From: Paractinoplanes durhamensis
GTDB lineage: Bacteria > Actinomycetota > Actinomycetes > Mycobacteriales > Micromonosporaceae
Length of the DNA: 64,000 nucleotides
Direction: 5' to 3'
Assembly: GCF_016862175.1 (NCBI RefSeq)
Contig: NZ_BOML01000027.1
Location: 124,001-188,000 of the forward strand
In this document: positions 46,246 through 54,295 of the stretch, in pieces
Layout of the letters: the number at the start of each line of letters is the position of its first letter
How positions within the stretch are numbered: the stretch's first letter is position 1
Notes under the pieces: model-generated
What the model was told of the DNA's origin: nothing
Database searches by the model: none
The model's input: the letters and a program-made list of their open reading frames with translations, nothing else
Translations under genes and position numbers: made by a program

Positions 46246-47487
46246 ATGGGACTGCTTCGTGACCGCGGATTCCGGAGTCTCTTCCTCGCCGACGCGATAA
46301 GTCAGGTCGGCGCCCAGGTCAGCCTGCTGGCGCTACCCCTGGTCGCGGTGATCGTGCTGCGCGCCTCCAACTTCGAGGCCGGTCTGCTGAACGCGTGCGA
46401 GACCCTGGCCTTCCTCCTGGTCGGGCTGCCGGCCGGGGCGTGGGTCGACCGGATGCGCAAGCGCCGGGTCCTGATCGTCAGTGACCTCGCGCGCGCCGCC
46501 CTGCTGGCCTCGGTGCCGATCGCCTGGGCGCTCGGCGGGCTCACCGTGACCCAGCTCTGCCTGGTCGCCCTCGCCACCGGCGTGTTCACGGTCTTCTTCG
46601 ACATCGCCTACCAGAGCTACCTGCCGCACCTGGTCGGGCCAGAACACCTGGTCGAGGGCAACGCCAAGCTGGAGGGTGTCCGGGCGACGAGCCAGATCGT
46701 CGGGCCGACGCTGGCCGGCTTCGTCATCCAGCTGATCACCGCGCCGTACGCGCTGGCGCTGAATGCGGTGAGCTTCGCCGGCTCGGCCCTGTTCGTCAGC
46801 CGGATCGCCGCCATCGAGGAGCGGCCGGAACGCCGCCCGGACCGGCACCTGGGCCGGGAGATCCTCGACGGCCTGCGGTTCGTCTTCGGCAATCGGCTGC
46901 TGCGGGCGATCGCCCTGTGCATCTCCACCTACAACCTGATGTCGGCCGCGCGCACGGCGATGCTTGTGGTGCTGCTCGCCCGGGATCTGGGGCTGCCGGC
47001 CGGCACGATCGGCGTCTTCTACTCGATCGCCTCGGTCGGCGCCCTGGTCGGCGCGCTGACCGCCCGCCGGATCGCGGCCCGGATCGGGCAGGGGCCGGCG
47101 ATCTGGATTCCGATCGCGGTGTGCGTGCCGCTGCAGTTCGTCGTTCCCTTGGCGCAGCGGGGCTGGCTGCTGTGGGTCGCGGCCGTCGCGTACCTCGGGA
47201 TCTGGGCCTGTGTCTCGGTCAACAACATCACCCAGGTCAGTTTCCGGCAGGGCCTGACGCCGCCGGCCCTGCTGGGCCGGATGAACGCCACCATGCGCTT
47301 CCTGGTCTGGGGCACGCTGCCGATCGGCGCGTTCCTGGGCGGTGTGCTCGGCCAGGCGATCGGGGCCCGGGCCACGCTGTGGATCGCGGCGGCGGCCGGC
47401 GTGATCCCGCTGATTCCGCTCCTCGCCTCGCCCCTGCGCACCACCCGCGAGCTGCCCACCGCCTCAGTCGAACAGGATCTCCATTAG
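46246..47487 (+). CDS. MFS exporter (MFS_3/enterobactin-exporter-like)
   Basis: A 413-residue transporter with 12 predicted helices. The N-terminus FRSLFLADAISQVGAQVSLLALPL and the loop WVDRMRKRRVLI are typical of the MefA/EntS-like group. The substrate is unknown. No ribosome site is evident, so the start may be leaderless. Its 3' end overlaps the convergent Ddn-like gene by 24 bp. Confidence 0.9.
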   Translation: MGLLRDRGFRSLFLADAISQVGAQVSLLALPLVAVIVLRASNFEAGLLNACETLAFLLVGLPAGAWVDRMRKRRVLIVSDLARAALLASVPIAWALGGLTVTQLCLVALATGVFTVFFDIAYQSYLPHLVGPEHLVEGNAKLEGVRATSQIVGPTLAGFVIQLITAPYALALNAVSFAGSALFVSRIAAIEERPERRPDRHLGREILDGLRFVFGNRLLRAIALCISTYNLMSAARTAMLVVLLARDLGLPAGTIGVFYSIASVGALVGALTARRIAARIGQGPAIWIPIAVCVPLQFVVPLAQRGWLLWVAAVAYLGIWACVSVNNITQVSFRQGLTPPALLGRMNATMRFLVWGTLPIGAFLGGVLGQAIGARATLWIAAAAGVIPLIPLLASPLRTTRELPTASVEQDLH

Positions 47488-47829
47488 CGGGCTGCCGGCG
47501 AGCCAGCTCTCCAGGCTCTCGGCCCAGTCGAGGGTCGGCACGATCTCGGCGAAGACGCGGGCTCGCTCGTCGGGATCGGTGACCGGGCGGCCGCGTACCG
47601 CAAGATCCTGATTTTTCAGATGCAGGGTGAAGCGGGGGTCGGCGAGCATGTTGGCGTACCAGTCGCGCGCGCCCGGGCTGCCGGTCAGCCAGTAGCGGCC
47701 GGCCGCCCGGTACCGCCAGGTCTCGATCCGGCGCGGCTCGCCGCTGCGGCGCCCGGTGGTGGTGATCTCCACGGTCTGCTGGGTCTCCAGCGCCTGTCGC
47801 GCCTCGTCCGTCGACGTCATGGCCCCCAT
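47464..47829 (-). CDS. F420-dependent nitroreductase-like (Ddn family) protein
   Basis: A 121-residue split-barrel protein. The features TVEITTTGRRSGEPRRIETW, YWLTGSPGARDWYANM and FTLHLKNQ match deazaflavin-dependent Ddn-type reductases, which use reduced F420. The ATG at 47829 is chosen because GAGG lies seven bases before it; an ATG three codons later is possible. Confidence 0.85.
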   Translation of the reverse strand: MGAMTSTDEARQALETQQTVEITTTGRRSGEPRRIETWRYRAAGRYWLTGSPGARDWYANMLADPRFTLHLKNQDLAVRGRPVTDPDERARVFAEIVPTLDWAESLESWLAGSPLMEILFD

Positions 47830-47954
47830 CCTGCGACCTCAAGCCGACTTCAGGTCAAGCGCAGGCGTTATCTTTCCGTTACCGAACGGCTGAAATCGGC
47901 CGGGCTCCCGGGGCGTGTTCGAGGCACATCACACCCCCGACAAGGAGTCACCCC

Positions 47955-48611
47955 ATGCGTTCGATCATCGTCGGAGCCGTTGCCCTCGCCGGCGTCGCAG
48001 CACTGTACGGGTGCGCCGGCAACGGGACGGGCACCGCCGCCGCACCGGCCGCATCCGTTGCACCGACCCCGTCCGCTGCGGTTTCCACCGAGGCCACCAG
48101 CGCGCCGGTCAAGGAAGCCGCCACGAAGACGGCCACCAAGACGCCGACGAAGACGGCGAAGCCCGCGAAGGCCGACGTCAGTCAGCTCAAGAAGCTCGGC
48201 ATCACCCTCGACGAGGGCGTTCTGATCGACGTCGCGGACGACGGCGTGGACCGCTTCCTCGCGATCGGCAAGGACGGCGTCGACTTCACCGGCACCACGA
48301 AGACCGACGCGACGATGATGTCGCTGAAGGCGGCGCCGGGCGGCCGGAAGAACCAGGTGCTGATCGTCCCGCCGTTCTGGAACGAGGACCTCGGCGACGG
48401 CTCGTGCGTCGCCGACACCGCCGGCGCCGCCCTGAAGCTGGAGACCTGCGCCACCGGCAAGCCCGCGCAGATCTGGACCGTGGTGCCGGCCGGCGACTCC
48501 GGTCAGTTCGAACTTCGCGGAACGTACGGCATCATCCGGGTCGAGGACGGAAGGATCACGACGGGGGCGAGCGGCCGCACGGGCCTGCAGACCATTACGT
48601 TCGCGAAGTGA
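47955..48611 (+). CDS. Lipoprotein with the exodomain shared by the downstream sigma-factor partner
   Basis: A 218-residue lipoprotein: lipobox ALYGC, then a Ser/Thr/Ala/Lys-rich linker to about residue 75. A beta-rich domain follows with GVLIDVADDGVDR, VDFTG, two Cys (GDGSCVADT, LETCATG) and VVPAGDSGQFELRGTYGI. The last domain is clearly homologous to that of the protein two genes downstream. I do not recognise the domain; its finish resembles ricin-like trefoils loosely. AAGGAG precedes the ATG. Three bases separate its stop from the sigma-factor start. Confidence 0.85.
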   Translation: MRSIIVGAVALAGVAALYGCAGNGTGTAAAPAASVAPTPSAAVSTEATSAPVKEAATKTATKTPTKTAKPAKADVSQLKKLGITLDEGVLIDVADDGVDRFLAIGKDGVDFTGTTKTDATMMSLKAAPGGRKNQVLIVPPFWNEDLGDGSCVADTAGAALKLETCATGKPAQIWTVVPAGDSGQFELRGTYGIIRVEDGRITTGASGRTGLQTITFAK

Positions 48612-48614
48612 ATC

Positions 48615-49109
48615 ATGCGTGATGCCGGGGATTTCGACGCGTTCTACGCGACGTCCTCGCGCCGGGTTCTCGCCCACGTCTCGATGATGGTGGGCAGCCA
48701 GGCCGAAGCCGAGGATGCGGTCGCGGAGGCATATCTGCGCGCCTGGAACCGCTGGTCCAAGATCAGCAAATACGAGAATCCCGAGGCTTGGGTACGCCAG
48801 GTCGCGTACCGCCAAGCGGTAAGCACCTGGCGTAAGGCGGTCAACCGGCTGCACGCCCATCGCAAGGACGACAGCGACCGGCACGTCGAGGCACTGAGCC
48901 CGGACCACGTGGCGATCGTCGCCGCGCTGCGCCGCCTGCCGGCCGATCAGCGCCGGGTGATCGTGCTGCACCACCTGTGCGGCCTGAGCGTGGCCGAGAT
49001 CCACCAGGAGACCGGGATCCCGGCCGGCACCGTGACCACCTGGCTGGCCCGGGGTCGCCGGGCGATGGCCGCCTACCTGACCGACGAGGAGGAGCGCAGC
49101 GATGTCTGA
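48615..49109 (+). CDS. SigE-family ECF RNA polymerase sigma factor
   Basis: A 164-residue two-domain sigma factor. Region 2 (VGSQAEAEDAVAEAYLRAW, NPEAWVRQVAYRQA) binds the -10 element. Region 4 (LRRLPADQRRVIVLHHLCG, AGTVTTWLARGRRAM) binds the -35 element. This is the actinobacterial SigE-like ECF type. It lies between two genes for homologous extracellular domains and overlaps the downstream gene by 8 bp, which implies co-translation with its likely controller. Target promoters are unknown; autoregulation of this operon is probable. Confidence 0.95.
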   Translation: MRDAGDFDAFYATSSRRVLAHVSMMVGSQAEAEDAVAEAYLRAWNRWSKISKYENPEAWVRQVAYRQAVSTWRKAVNRLHAHRKDDSDRHVEALSPDHVAIVAALRRLPADQRRVIVLHHLCGLSVAEIHQETGIPAGTVTTWLARGRRAMAAYLTDEEERSDV

Positions 49110-49815
49110 TGATCCCATCAACCCCGGGCTCCAGGCCTACGCGGATCAGGTCCAGCGCACCGCCCAGCTCGCCCCGGCCGAGGAGATCCGCCGCCGCGGC
49201 GACCGTCGCCGCCGCAACCGCGCGGCCGGTGCCGCCTTCGCCGCGGTCCTGATCGCCGCGGTCGGTGCGGGCGCCCTCCTCGACCGCCGCCCGCAGCGCT
49301 CGGTGACCCCGGTCGGCCCGTCGCCGTCGGTGTCGCTCCCGTCGTCGACGCCGAGCACCCTGCCCAGCTACAAGCCGTCGACCTCGACCCGATCGAAGGT
49401 GACCCAACTGCGCAGCATCGGGGTCGACCTGCAGGTCGGCGTGCTCATCGACGTGGCGGACGACGGCGTGGACCGGTGGATGCAGGCCGGCCCGGACAAC
49501 GTCGTCGACTTCACCGGCTCCACCAAGGACGACACCACCGAGATGTCGCTGCAACCGGCACCGGTGACCGGTGAGAACCGGGTGCTGATCATCCCGGTGG
49601 CGCAGCCCGGCATGTGCGTGACCGACACGCCGCAGGAGCCGCTGGCGCTGCAGCCGTGCAAGGACGGCACCGAGGCGCAGGTCTGGCGGGTGGTGCCGGC
49701 CGGCGATTCCGGTCAGGTCGAGCTGGAGGGCCGCTACGGCATCCTGAAGGTCGACCAGAAACTGATCGGCACCGACCAGACCGGCTGGACCGGGATGCAG
49801 ACGATCAAGTTCTAG
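49102..49815 (+). CDS. Single-pass membrane protein, likely regulator of the ECF sigma factor
   Basis: A 237-residue bitopic protein. About 40 cytoplasmic residues (EEIRRRGDRRRRNRA) lead into one helix (AAGAAFAAVLIAAVGAGALL). A Ser/Pro linker leads to an exodomain homologous to that of the upstream lipoprotein: GVLIDVADDGVDR and VVPAGDSGQ are nearly or fully identical, and the two Cys are conserved (PGMCVTD, LQPCKDG). It lacks the HxxxCxxC of zinc anti-sigma factors. By position it is the best candidate for the anti-sigma or sensor of the preceding sigma factor; this is inference. Confidence 0.88.
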   Translation: MSDDPINPGLQAYADQVQRTAQLAPAEEIRRRGDRRRRNRAAGAAFAAVLIAAVGAGALLDRRPQRSVTPVGPSPSVSLPSSTPSTLPSYKPSTSTRSKVTQLRSIGVDLQVGVLIDVADDGVDRWMQAGPDNVVDFTGSTKDDTTEMSLQPAPVTGENRVLIIPVAQPGMCVTDTPQEPLALQPCKDGTEAQVWRVVPAGDSGQVELEGRYGILKVDQKLIGTDQTGWTGMQTIKF

Positions 49816-49821
49816 CGGGCC

Positions 49822-49854
49822 CTGGCGGTCATCGCCGATCGCGATGACCGCCAG
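49822..49854. terminator. Strong hairpin terminator of the sigma-factor operon
   Basis: CTGGCGGTCATCGC (49822-49835) pairs perfectly over 14 bp with GCGATGACCGCCAG (49841-49854) around CGATC. It lies 6 bp after the stop of the membrane protein. It may also serve the convergent SIMPL-domain gene. Confidence 0.9.
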
Positions 49855-49943
49855 CGGCAACGTCGTTCGGTGTCGGCGCGGGTCGAGATGCTGATGGCCA
49901 CGGCTTCCCGGCCACCGGCCGGCCGCGGGCATCCGTGGCCCGG

Positions 49944-50648
49944 TTACGGGCGCAGGGCCCACTCCACCGTGACCGACGCCGACAGTCGCTGCCGGCCCGG
50001 CTCGATCGAGAGCTTCGCGTCCGAGGCGATCATGCCGGCCATCGGGACCGGTCCCCCGCCGCCGGACGTCGCCTCACTGATCCGCAGGACCCGCCCGAGC
50101 GGCCGGCCCGCCTCGCGGGCGTAGAGCTCGGCCTTGCCGCGGGCGTCGGCGAACGCCTTCTTGCGGGCCTCGGCGAGCAGGGCGGTGTCGTCCTCGATGG
50201 CGAACGACACACCGTTCAGCCGGGCCGCGTCGCCACCGGCGGCGATGGCCGCGGACAGCAGCGCCCCGGCCTTCGGCAGGTTCCGGATCGTCGCGGTGAG
50301 CCCCTGATTCACGGTGTAGGCGACAATTTTCCGGTCGTCGTCGGTTCGCGTGCCGACGTTCACGTTCGACGTCTGCAGGTCGGCCCGGGCGATCCCGGCC
50401 CGGACGAGGGCGTCCCGCATCTTGTTCGCGGCCGTGCTCGCTCGGTCCAGGGCATCGCCGACTGTGGACGCCTCGGTCTCCACCGCGAAGTCGGCGGTGA
50501 GCAGGTCGGGCTGGCCGGACACCTCGCCGCTGCCGGTGACCATGATGCTTTCGACGGGCGGGGCATCCGCTGCCGCGGCCGGGCGGCCACTCAACAGAGT
50601 GGACGACAGCACAACGAGAGCAACCGCGGCGACTCGTGACGTTTTCAT
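49944..50648 (-). CDS. Secreted SIMPL-domain (DUF541) protein
   Basis: A 234-residue exported protein. A signal peptide ending in RPAAA precedes a SIMPL domain: VTGSGEVSGQPDLLTADFAVE, TSNVNVG, and the helix KKAFADARGKAELYAREAGRPLG. The family is widespread (BP26, YggE) and linked to oxidative stress or membrane channel formation, but without a settled activity. It stands alone between the sigma-factor operon and a divergent DUF2007 gene. Confidence 0.9.
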   Translation of the reverse strand: MKTSRVAAVALVVLSSTLLSGRPAAAADAPPVESIMVTGSGEVSGQPDLLTADFAVETEASTVGDALDRASTAANKMRDALVRAGIARADLQTSNVNVGTRTDDDRKIVAYTVNQGLTATIRNLPKAGALLSAAIAAGGDAARLNGVSFAIEDDTALLAEARKKAFADARGKAELYAREAGRPLGRVLRISEATSGGGGPVPMAGMIASDAKLSIEPGRQRLSASVTVEWALRP

Positions 50649-50754
50649 TTGGTACCTTCCAGCCGTATTTCTACCTATTCAAGGCTTTTGGACGGCAGGT
50701 CGGCGCGGGTATCCCGTACATCTAGATCGTCCGGCTGAAAGTAGGGTTTCACCC

Positions 50755-50970
50755 GTGACCAATCAGACGGTGAGCGTTGCCAGTGTGTCGAGCCGCGCCG
50801 AAGGCGACATCGTGGCCGGCCTCCTGCAGAGCGCGGGCATCAACGCATGGATCTCGGCCGACGACGCCGGCGGCGAGATCGGCTCCCTCCAGTTGGAGGG
50901 AGTGCTGGTGCTGGTCGCCGCCGCCGACGAGGCCAAGGCCCGGGAGATCCTGGCCGAAACGGCGTCCTGA
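50755..50970 (+). CDS. Small DUF2007-like protein
   Basis: A 71-residue protein beginning from a GTG (MTNQTVSVASVSSRAEGDIV). The pattern of a beta strand, AEGDIVAGLLQSAGINAWI, and EGVLVLVAAADEAKAREIL is that of DUF2007/putative signal-transducing proteins, a ferredoxin-like half-fold. Its function is unknown. It is read away from the SIMPL gene and precedes the broken M48 gene by 50 bp. Confidence 0.8.
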   Translation: MTNQTVSVASVSSRAEGDIVAGLLQSAGINAWISADDAGGEIGSLQLEGVLVLVAAADEAKAREILAETAS

Positions 50971-51020
50971 CGGCAAACGGGGTCGCGCGGACGGCACTCA
51001 GAGCGGCATGATCCTCGGCC

Positions 51021-51730
51021 GTGACCGCTCTTCCCGCCCCGCCGTCCGTCGCCTGCCCGCGCTGCGCGAAATCCACTGTCACCACCGGGCTTCGCGAGCC
51101 GTGGTGCCCGTCCTGCGACTGGAACCTGGACCAGGCGACGCCGGCCCTCTTCGGCATCGGCTGGATCGACCGCCGGCTGCACCGGGTGGCGGGCCGGCTC
51201 ACCGACCTCGCCGGGCGGGGCACCATCGTGGAGGCGGACCGGATCCCCCGGCTGACTGGCCTGGTCCAGCGGGTCGCGACCGCGGTCGGCGCGCCGGTCC
51301 CCCAGGTGGTGATGGTCGGGTACGACCTGAACGCGTTCACCGCCGCGGGCGGCCTGCGCCGCACCCGGGTGCTGTGCATCGGCCTGCCGCTGTGGCGGTC
51401 GGCCTGGCGGATCACTTCGTGATGCGGGCGTCGATCGACACCGTGGTCCGCCGGGAGGCCCGGGCCGGCAACGGCATGCCGGCCTGGCACGACGCCGCGC
51501 GGGTCGCCCGGACTAACCTCGCCGCGAACCTTCCGGTCCTGCGCCGCCTGAGCCGGCACACCGAGACGTCGCTGTACGCCTCGCATCCGCCCGCCGGGCT
51601 GCGCGCCGAGATGCTCGAACAGCGTCCCCGGCTGGCGGCCGCGGTCACCCTCACCGAGGCCGAGGCGGCCCACATCGATGAGGAGCTCGCCGTGCACCAG
51701 AGGCGGGTTCTGCGCGAACTGACCGCCTGA
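51021..51730 (+). pseudogene. M48-type metalloprotease gene with internal deletion and frameshift
   Basis: The 5' part (51021 to about 51400) encodes a zinc ribbon (ACPRCAKS, PWCPSCDW) and the lead-in to an M48 peptidase domain, ending LCIGLPLWRS. The 3' part, in another frame (about 51405-51730), encodes the usual C-terminus (LADHFVMRASIDTVVRRE, YASHPPAGLRAEM). The expected middle with HExxH, the membrane segments and the third ligand is missing. TGGCGG occurs twice across the join (51393-51398 and 51405-51410). Translation of the first frame stops within residues WRITS at 51422. The product cannot be a protease. Confidence 0.85.
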
Positions 51731-52269
51731 TGGTGGTCCTCGTCGTGACCTGCGGTGCGTTCGCGGCGGGTGAGCTCGTGCAGGCCTTCCGCCGGCGGCG
51801 CGGCGCGACGCGAGTGGACGTACGCGCCGAAATGGTCTTCCGGTTGTTGCTCTTCGCCGCCATCGCCATGTGGCCACTCGGCCGGGCGGTCGCCCCCGGC
51901 GCTGTCATCGGGGGCGAAGTGGTCGGGGCGGCGGTCGGCTGGGCCGGTGCCCTGTTGCGCTGGTGGTCGTTCGTGACGCTCGGCCGGTACTTCACCGTCG
52001 TGGTCCTGACCAGCAAGGATCAGCCCGTCATCGACCGCGGCCCCTATCGTGTGCTGCGGCATCCGAGCTACACCGGCCTGCTTCTCATGATCGCCGGGGT
52101 GGGCGTGATGATCGGCAACTGGGTGGGCGCGGCCGGCGCGTTCGTGCTGGTCCTGGTCGCGTTGCTGCATCGGATGCGGGTCGAGGAGAGAGCGCTGACG
52201 GCCCAGCTCGGCGACCGCTACCGCGACTTCGCGGCCCACCGAGCCCGGCTCATCCCCTACATCTGGTAG
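51730..52269 (+). CDS. Isoprenylcysteine carboxyl methyltransferase-like membrane protein
   Basis: A 179-residue integral membrane protein with about four helices. The C-terminal motif GRYFTVVV...RGPYRVLRHPSYTG and the late VEERALTAQLGDRYRDF match the ICMT/phospholipid methyltransferase family, which binds S-adenosylmethionine. The real substrate in bacteria is seldom known. The start shares one base with the stop of the M48 pseudogene (TGATG), so it may have been translationally coupled to the intact gene. Confidence 0.88.
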   Translation: MVVLVVTCGAFAAGELVQAFRRRRGATRVDVRAEMVFRLLLFAAIAMWPLGRAVAPGAVIGGEVVGAAVGWAGALLRWWSFVTLGRYFTVVVLTSKDQPVIDRGPYRVLRHPSYTGLLLMIAGVGVMIGNWVGAAGAFVLVLVALLHRMRVEERALTAQLGDRYRDFAAHRARLIPYIW

Positions 52270-52291
52270 CCGCCGACCGTAGGGTGGTTCG

Positions 52292-53620
52292 ATGAGCGCG
52301 ATCAGGGGCAACCGGGCGGCCTTCTACCAGGTGCTGATCAACACTCTGCTCGTCTCGGTCATGAACTTCACGGTCTGGTTCGCGATCACCTTCTACGTCT
52401 ATCTGCAGACGCGATCGGTGTTCGCCACCGGTGTCATCTCCGGCATCTTCCTGGTGATGACCGCGCTCACCGGCATCTGGTTCGGCAGTCTCGTCGACCA
52501 CTTCCCGAAGAAGACGGTGCTCCAGGTCTCGGCGCTGACCTCCACGATCGTGTACGCGGCGGCCCTCGCCATCTACCTGGCCACGCCCCGCGCCGAGTTC
52601 ACCGATCCGGCCAGTCCCGTGCTCTGGAGCATGGTGGTCCTGCTCATGCTCGGCGTGATCGCGAGCAACCCGCGGGCCATCGCACTCGCCACCCTGGTCA
52701 CCGTGCTGATCGAGCCGGAGTCCCGGGACCGCGCGAACGGCCTGGTCGGCACCGTCTCCGGCACGTCGATCCTGGTCACCTCGGTGATCAGCGGCCTGCT
52801 CGTGGCGTACGGCGGGATGACCTGGGTGTTGGTCCTCGCGCTGGTGGTGCTCGGCGGCGCGCTGCTGCACCTGGCTCTGGTGGCGCTGCCCGAGCCGGCC
52901 AAGGACACCACCGAGAAGCGCAGCGTCGACTTGCGGGGCACGATCACCCTCGTACGCTCAGTTCCTGGTCTGTCGGCTTTGATCGTCTTTTCGGCGTTCA
53001 ACAATCTGCTCGGCGGCATCTTCATGGCGCTGCTTGACGCGTACGGATTGTCGCTCGTCTCGGTCCAGGTGTGGGGCCTGCTGTGGGGCCTGCTCAGCAC
53101 CGGTTTCATCGTCGGCGGCCTGATGATCGCCCGCACCGGCCTGAGCGCCAACCCGGTCCGCGTCCTGCTCGCGATCAACCTGGTGCTGTGGGCGGTGACG
53201 GCGCTGTTCCCGCTGCGCTCCTCGGTGGTGCTGCTGTGCGCGGGCCTGTTCGTCTACATGACCCTCGCGCCGTACGCCGAGGCCGCCGAACAGACCATCC
53301 TGCAGAAGGTGGTCCCGTACGAACGGCAGGGCCGGGTCTTCGGTTTCGCCCAGAGCGTCGAACAGGCCGCGTCTCCGCTGACCGCGTTCCTGATCTCCCC
53401 GGTGGCCCAGTTCTTCTTCATCCCGTTCATGACCGACGGCGCCGGCGCCCGCGCGATCGGCGACTGGTTCGGCACCGGCGCCGAGCGCGGCCTGGCCCTG
53501 GTCTTCGTGCTGACCGGCATGATCGGCCTGATCGCCACGACGGCGGCCCTGCGGAGCCGCCCGTATCACCGCTTGAGCGCCCGCTACGCGGAGTCCCCGG
53601 CATTCGGGTCGGTCTATTAA
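52292..53620 (+). CDS. MFS transporter
   Basis: A 442-residue, 12-helix transporter of the MefA/MFS_3 type (GNRAAFYQVLINTLLVSVMNF, GIWFGSLVDHFPKKTVLQ). The substrate is unknown. It begins 22 bp after the ICMT-like gene and 10 bp before the PPOX gene, so all three are likely one transcript. A GGATCC-like promoter element was not recognised. Confidence 0.9.
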   Translation: MSAIRGNRAAFYQVLINTLLVSVMNFTVWFAITFYVYLQTRSVFATGVISGIFLVMTALTGIWFGSLVDHFPKKTVLQVSALTSTIVYAAALAIYLATPRAEFTDPASPVLWSMVVLLMLGVIASNPRAIALATLVTVLIEPESRDRANGLVGTVSGTSILVTSVISGLLVAYGGMTWVLVLALVVLGGALLHLALVALPEPAKDTTEKRSVDLRGTITLVRSVPGLSALIVFSAFNNLLGGIFMALLDAYGLSLVSVQVWGLLWGLLSTGFIVGGLMIARTGLSANPVRVLLAINLVLWAVTALFPLRSSVVLLCAGLFVYMTLAPYAEAAEQTILQKVVPYERQGRVFGFAQSVEQAASPLTAFLISPVAQFFFIPFMTDGAGARAIGDWFGTGAERGLALVFVLTGMIGLIATTAALRSRPYHRLSARYAESPAFGSVY

Positions 53621-53630
53621 GGTCGATGGT

Positions 53631-54290
53631 ATGACGTCTGTCCGGGCCACCAGTGTCTTCGACTCGCTGCGGCTTGACGCCGTGGCCGACCACGAGGCGC
53701 TTCGCCAGGTCTACGCGCTTCCGAGCGACGGGGCCGTGCGCAAGCAGATGACCGAGCTCACCGATCAGACCCGGCGGCTGATCGGCTGCTCGTCGCTGGT
53801 GTTCGTGGCCAGCGTGGACGCCGCGGGCAACTGTGACGTCTCGCCGCGCGGCGGGCCCGCCGGGTTCGTCGCCGTGCTGGACGAGCGGACCGTGGCGATC
53901 CCGGACGCGACCGGCAACAAGCGGCTGGACACCCTGCAGAACATCGTCGTCACCGGCCGGGCCGGGCTGCTCTTCGTCATCCCGGGGCGCACCACCACGC
54001 TCCGGCTCAACGGCCGGGCCTGCGTCTCCACCCGCCCCGATCTGCTGTCCCAGCTGACCGCCGTGGGCAAGCCGCCGGCCAGCGCGATCGTGCTGGAGAT
54101 CGAGGAGGTCTACCCGCACTGCCCGAAATCGCTGATCCGCAGCGGCGCATGGAAACCGGAGCAGTGGCTGCCGGCCGACGCCCAGCCGACGTCGGCCGAG
54201 GTGACCCTGGCCCAGATGCGGATGCCGGAGCTGACGATCGCCCAGATCGAGCAGGCGGAGGCGGACATGATGAAGTACCGGTACGAGTAG
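53631..54290 (+). CDS. FMN-binding pyridoxamine 5'-phosphate oxidase-family protein
   Basis: A 219-residue split barrel (MSMEG_1061-type PPOX). Features are LGCSSLVFVASVDA-like start (IGCSSLVFVASVDAAGNCDV), SPRGGPAGFVAVLDERT, IPDATGNKRLDTLQNIV and GLLFVIPGRTTTLRLNG. Family members bind FMN or F420 and act on small molecules. It ends 6 bp from the convergent DHA2 transporter stop. Confidence 0.92.
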   Translation: MTSVRATSVFDSLRLDAVADHEALRQVYALPSDGAVRKQMTELTDQTRRLIGCSSLVFVASVDAAGNCDVSPRGGPAGFVAVLDERTVAIPDATGNKRLDTLQNIVVTGRAGLLFVIPGRTTTLRLNGRACVSTRPDLLSQLTAVGKPPASAIVLEIEEVYPHCPKSLIRSGAWKPEQWLPADAQPTSAEVTLAQMRMPELTIAQIEQAEADMMKYRYE

Positions 54291-54295
54291 ACGGC

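Noticed and set aside
49102-49815. A zinc-finger anti-sigma factor
   Set aside because: The cytoplasmic part has no Cys or HxxxCxxC. It remains a candidate regulator by position only.
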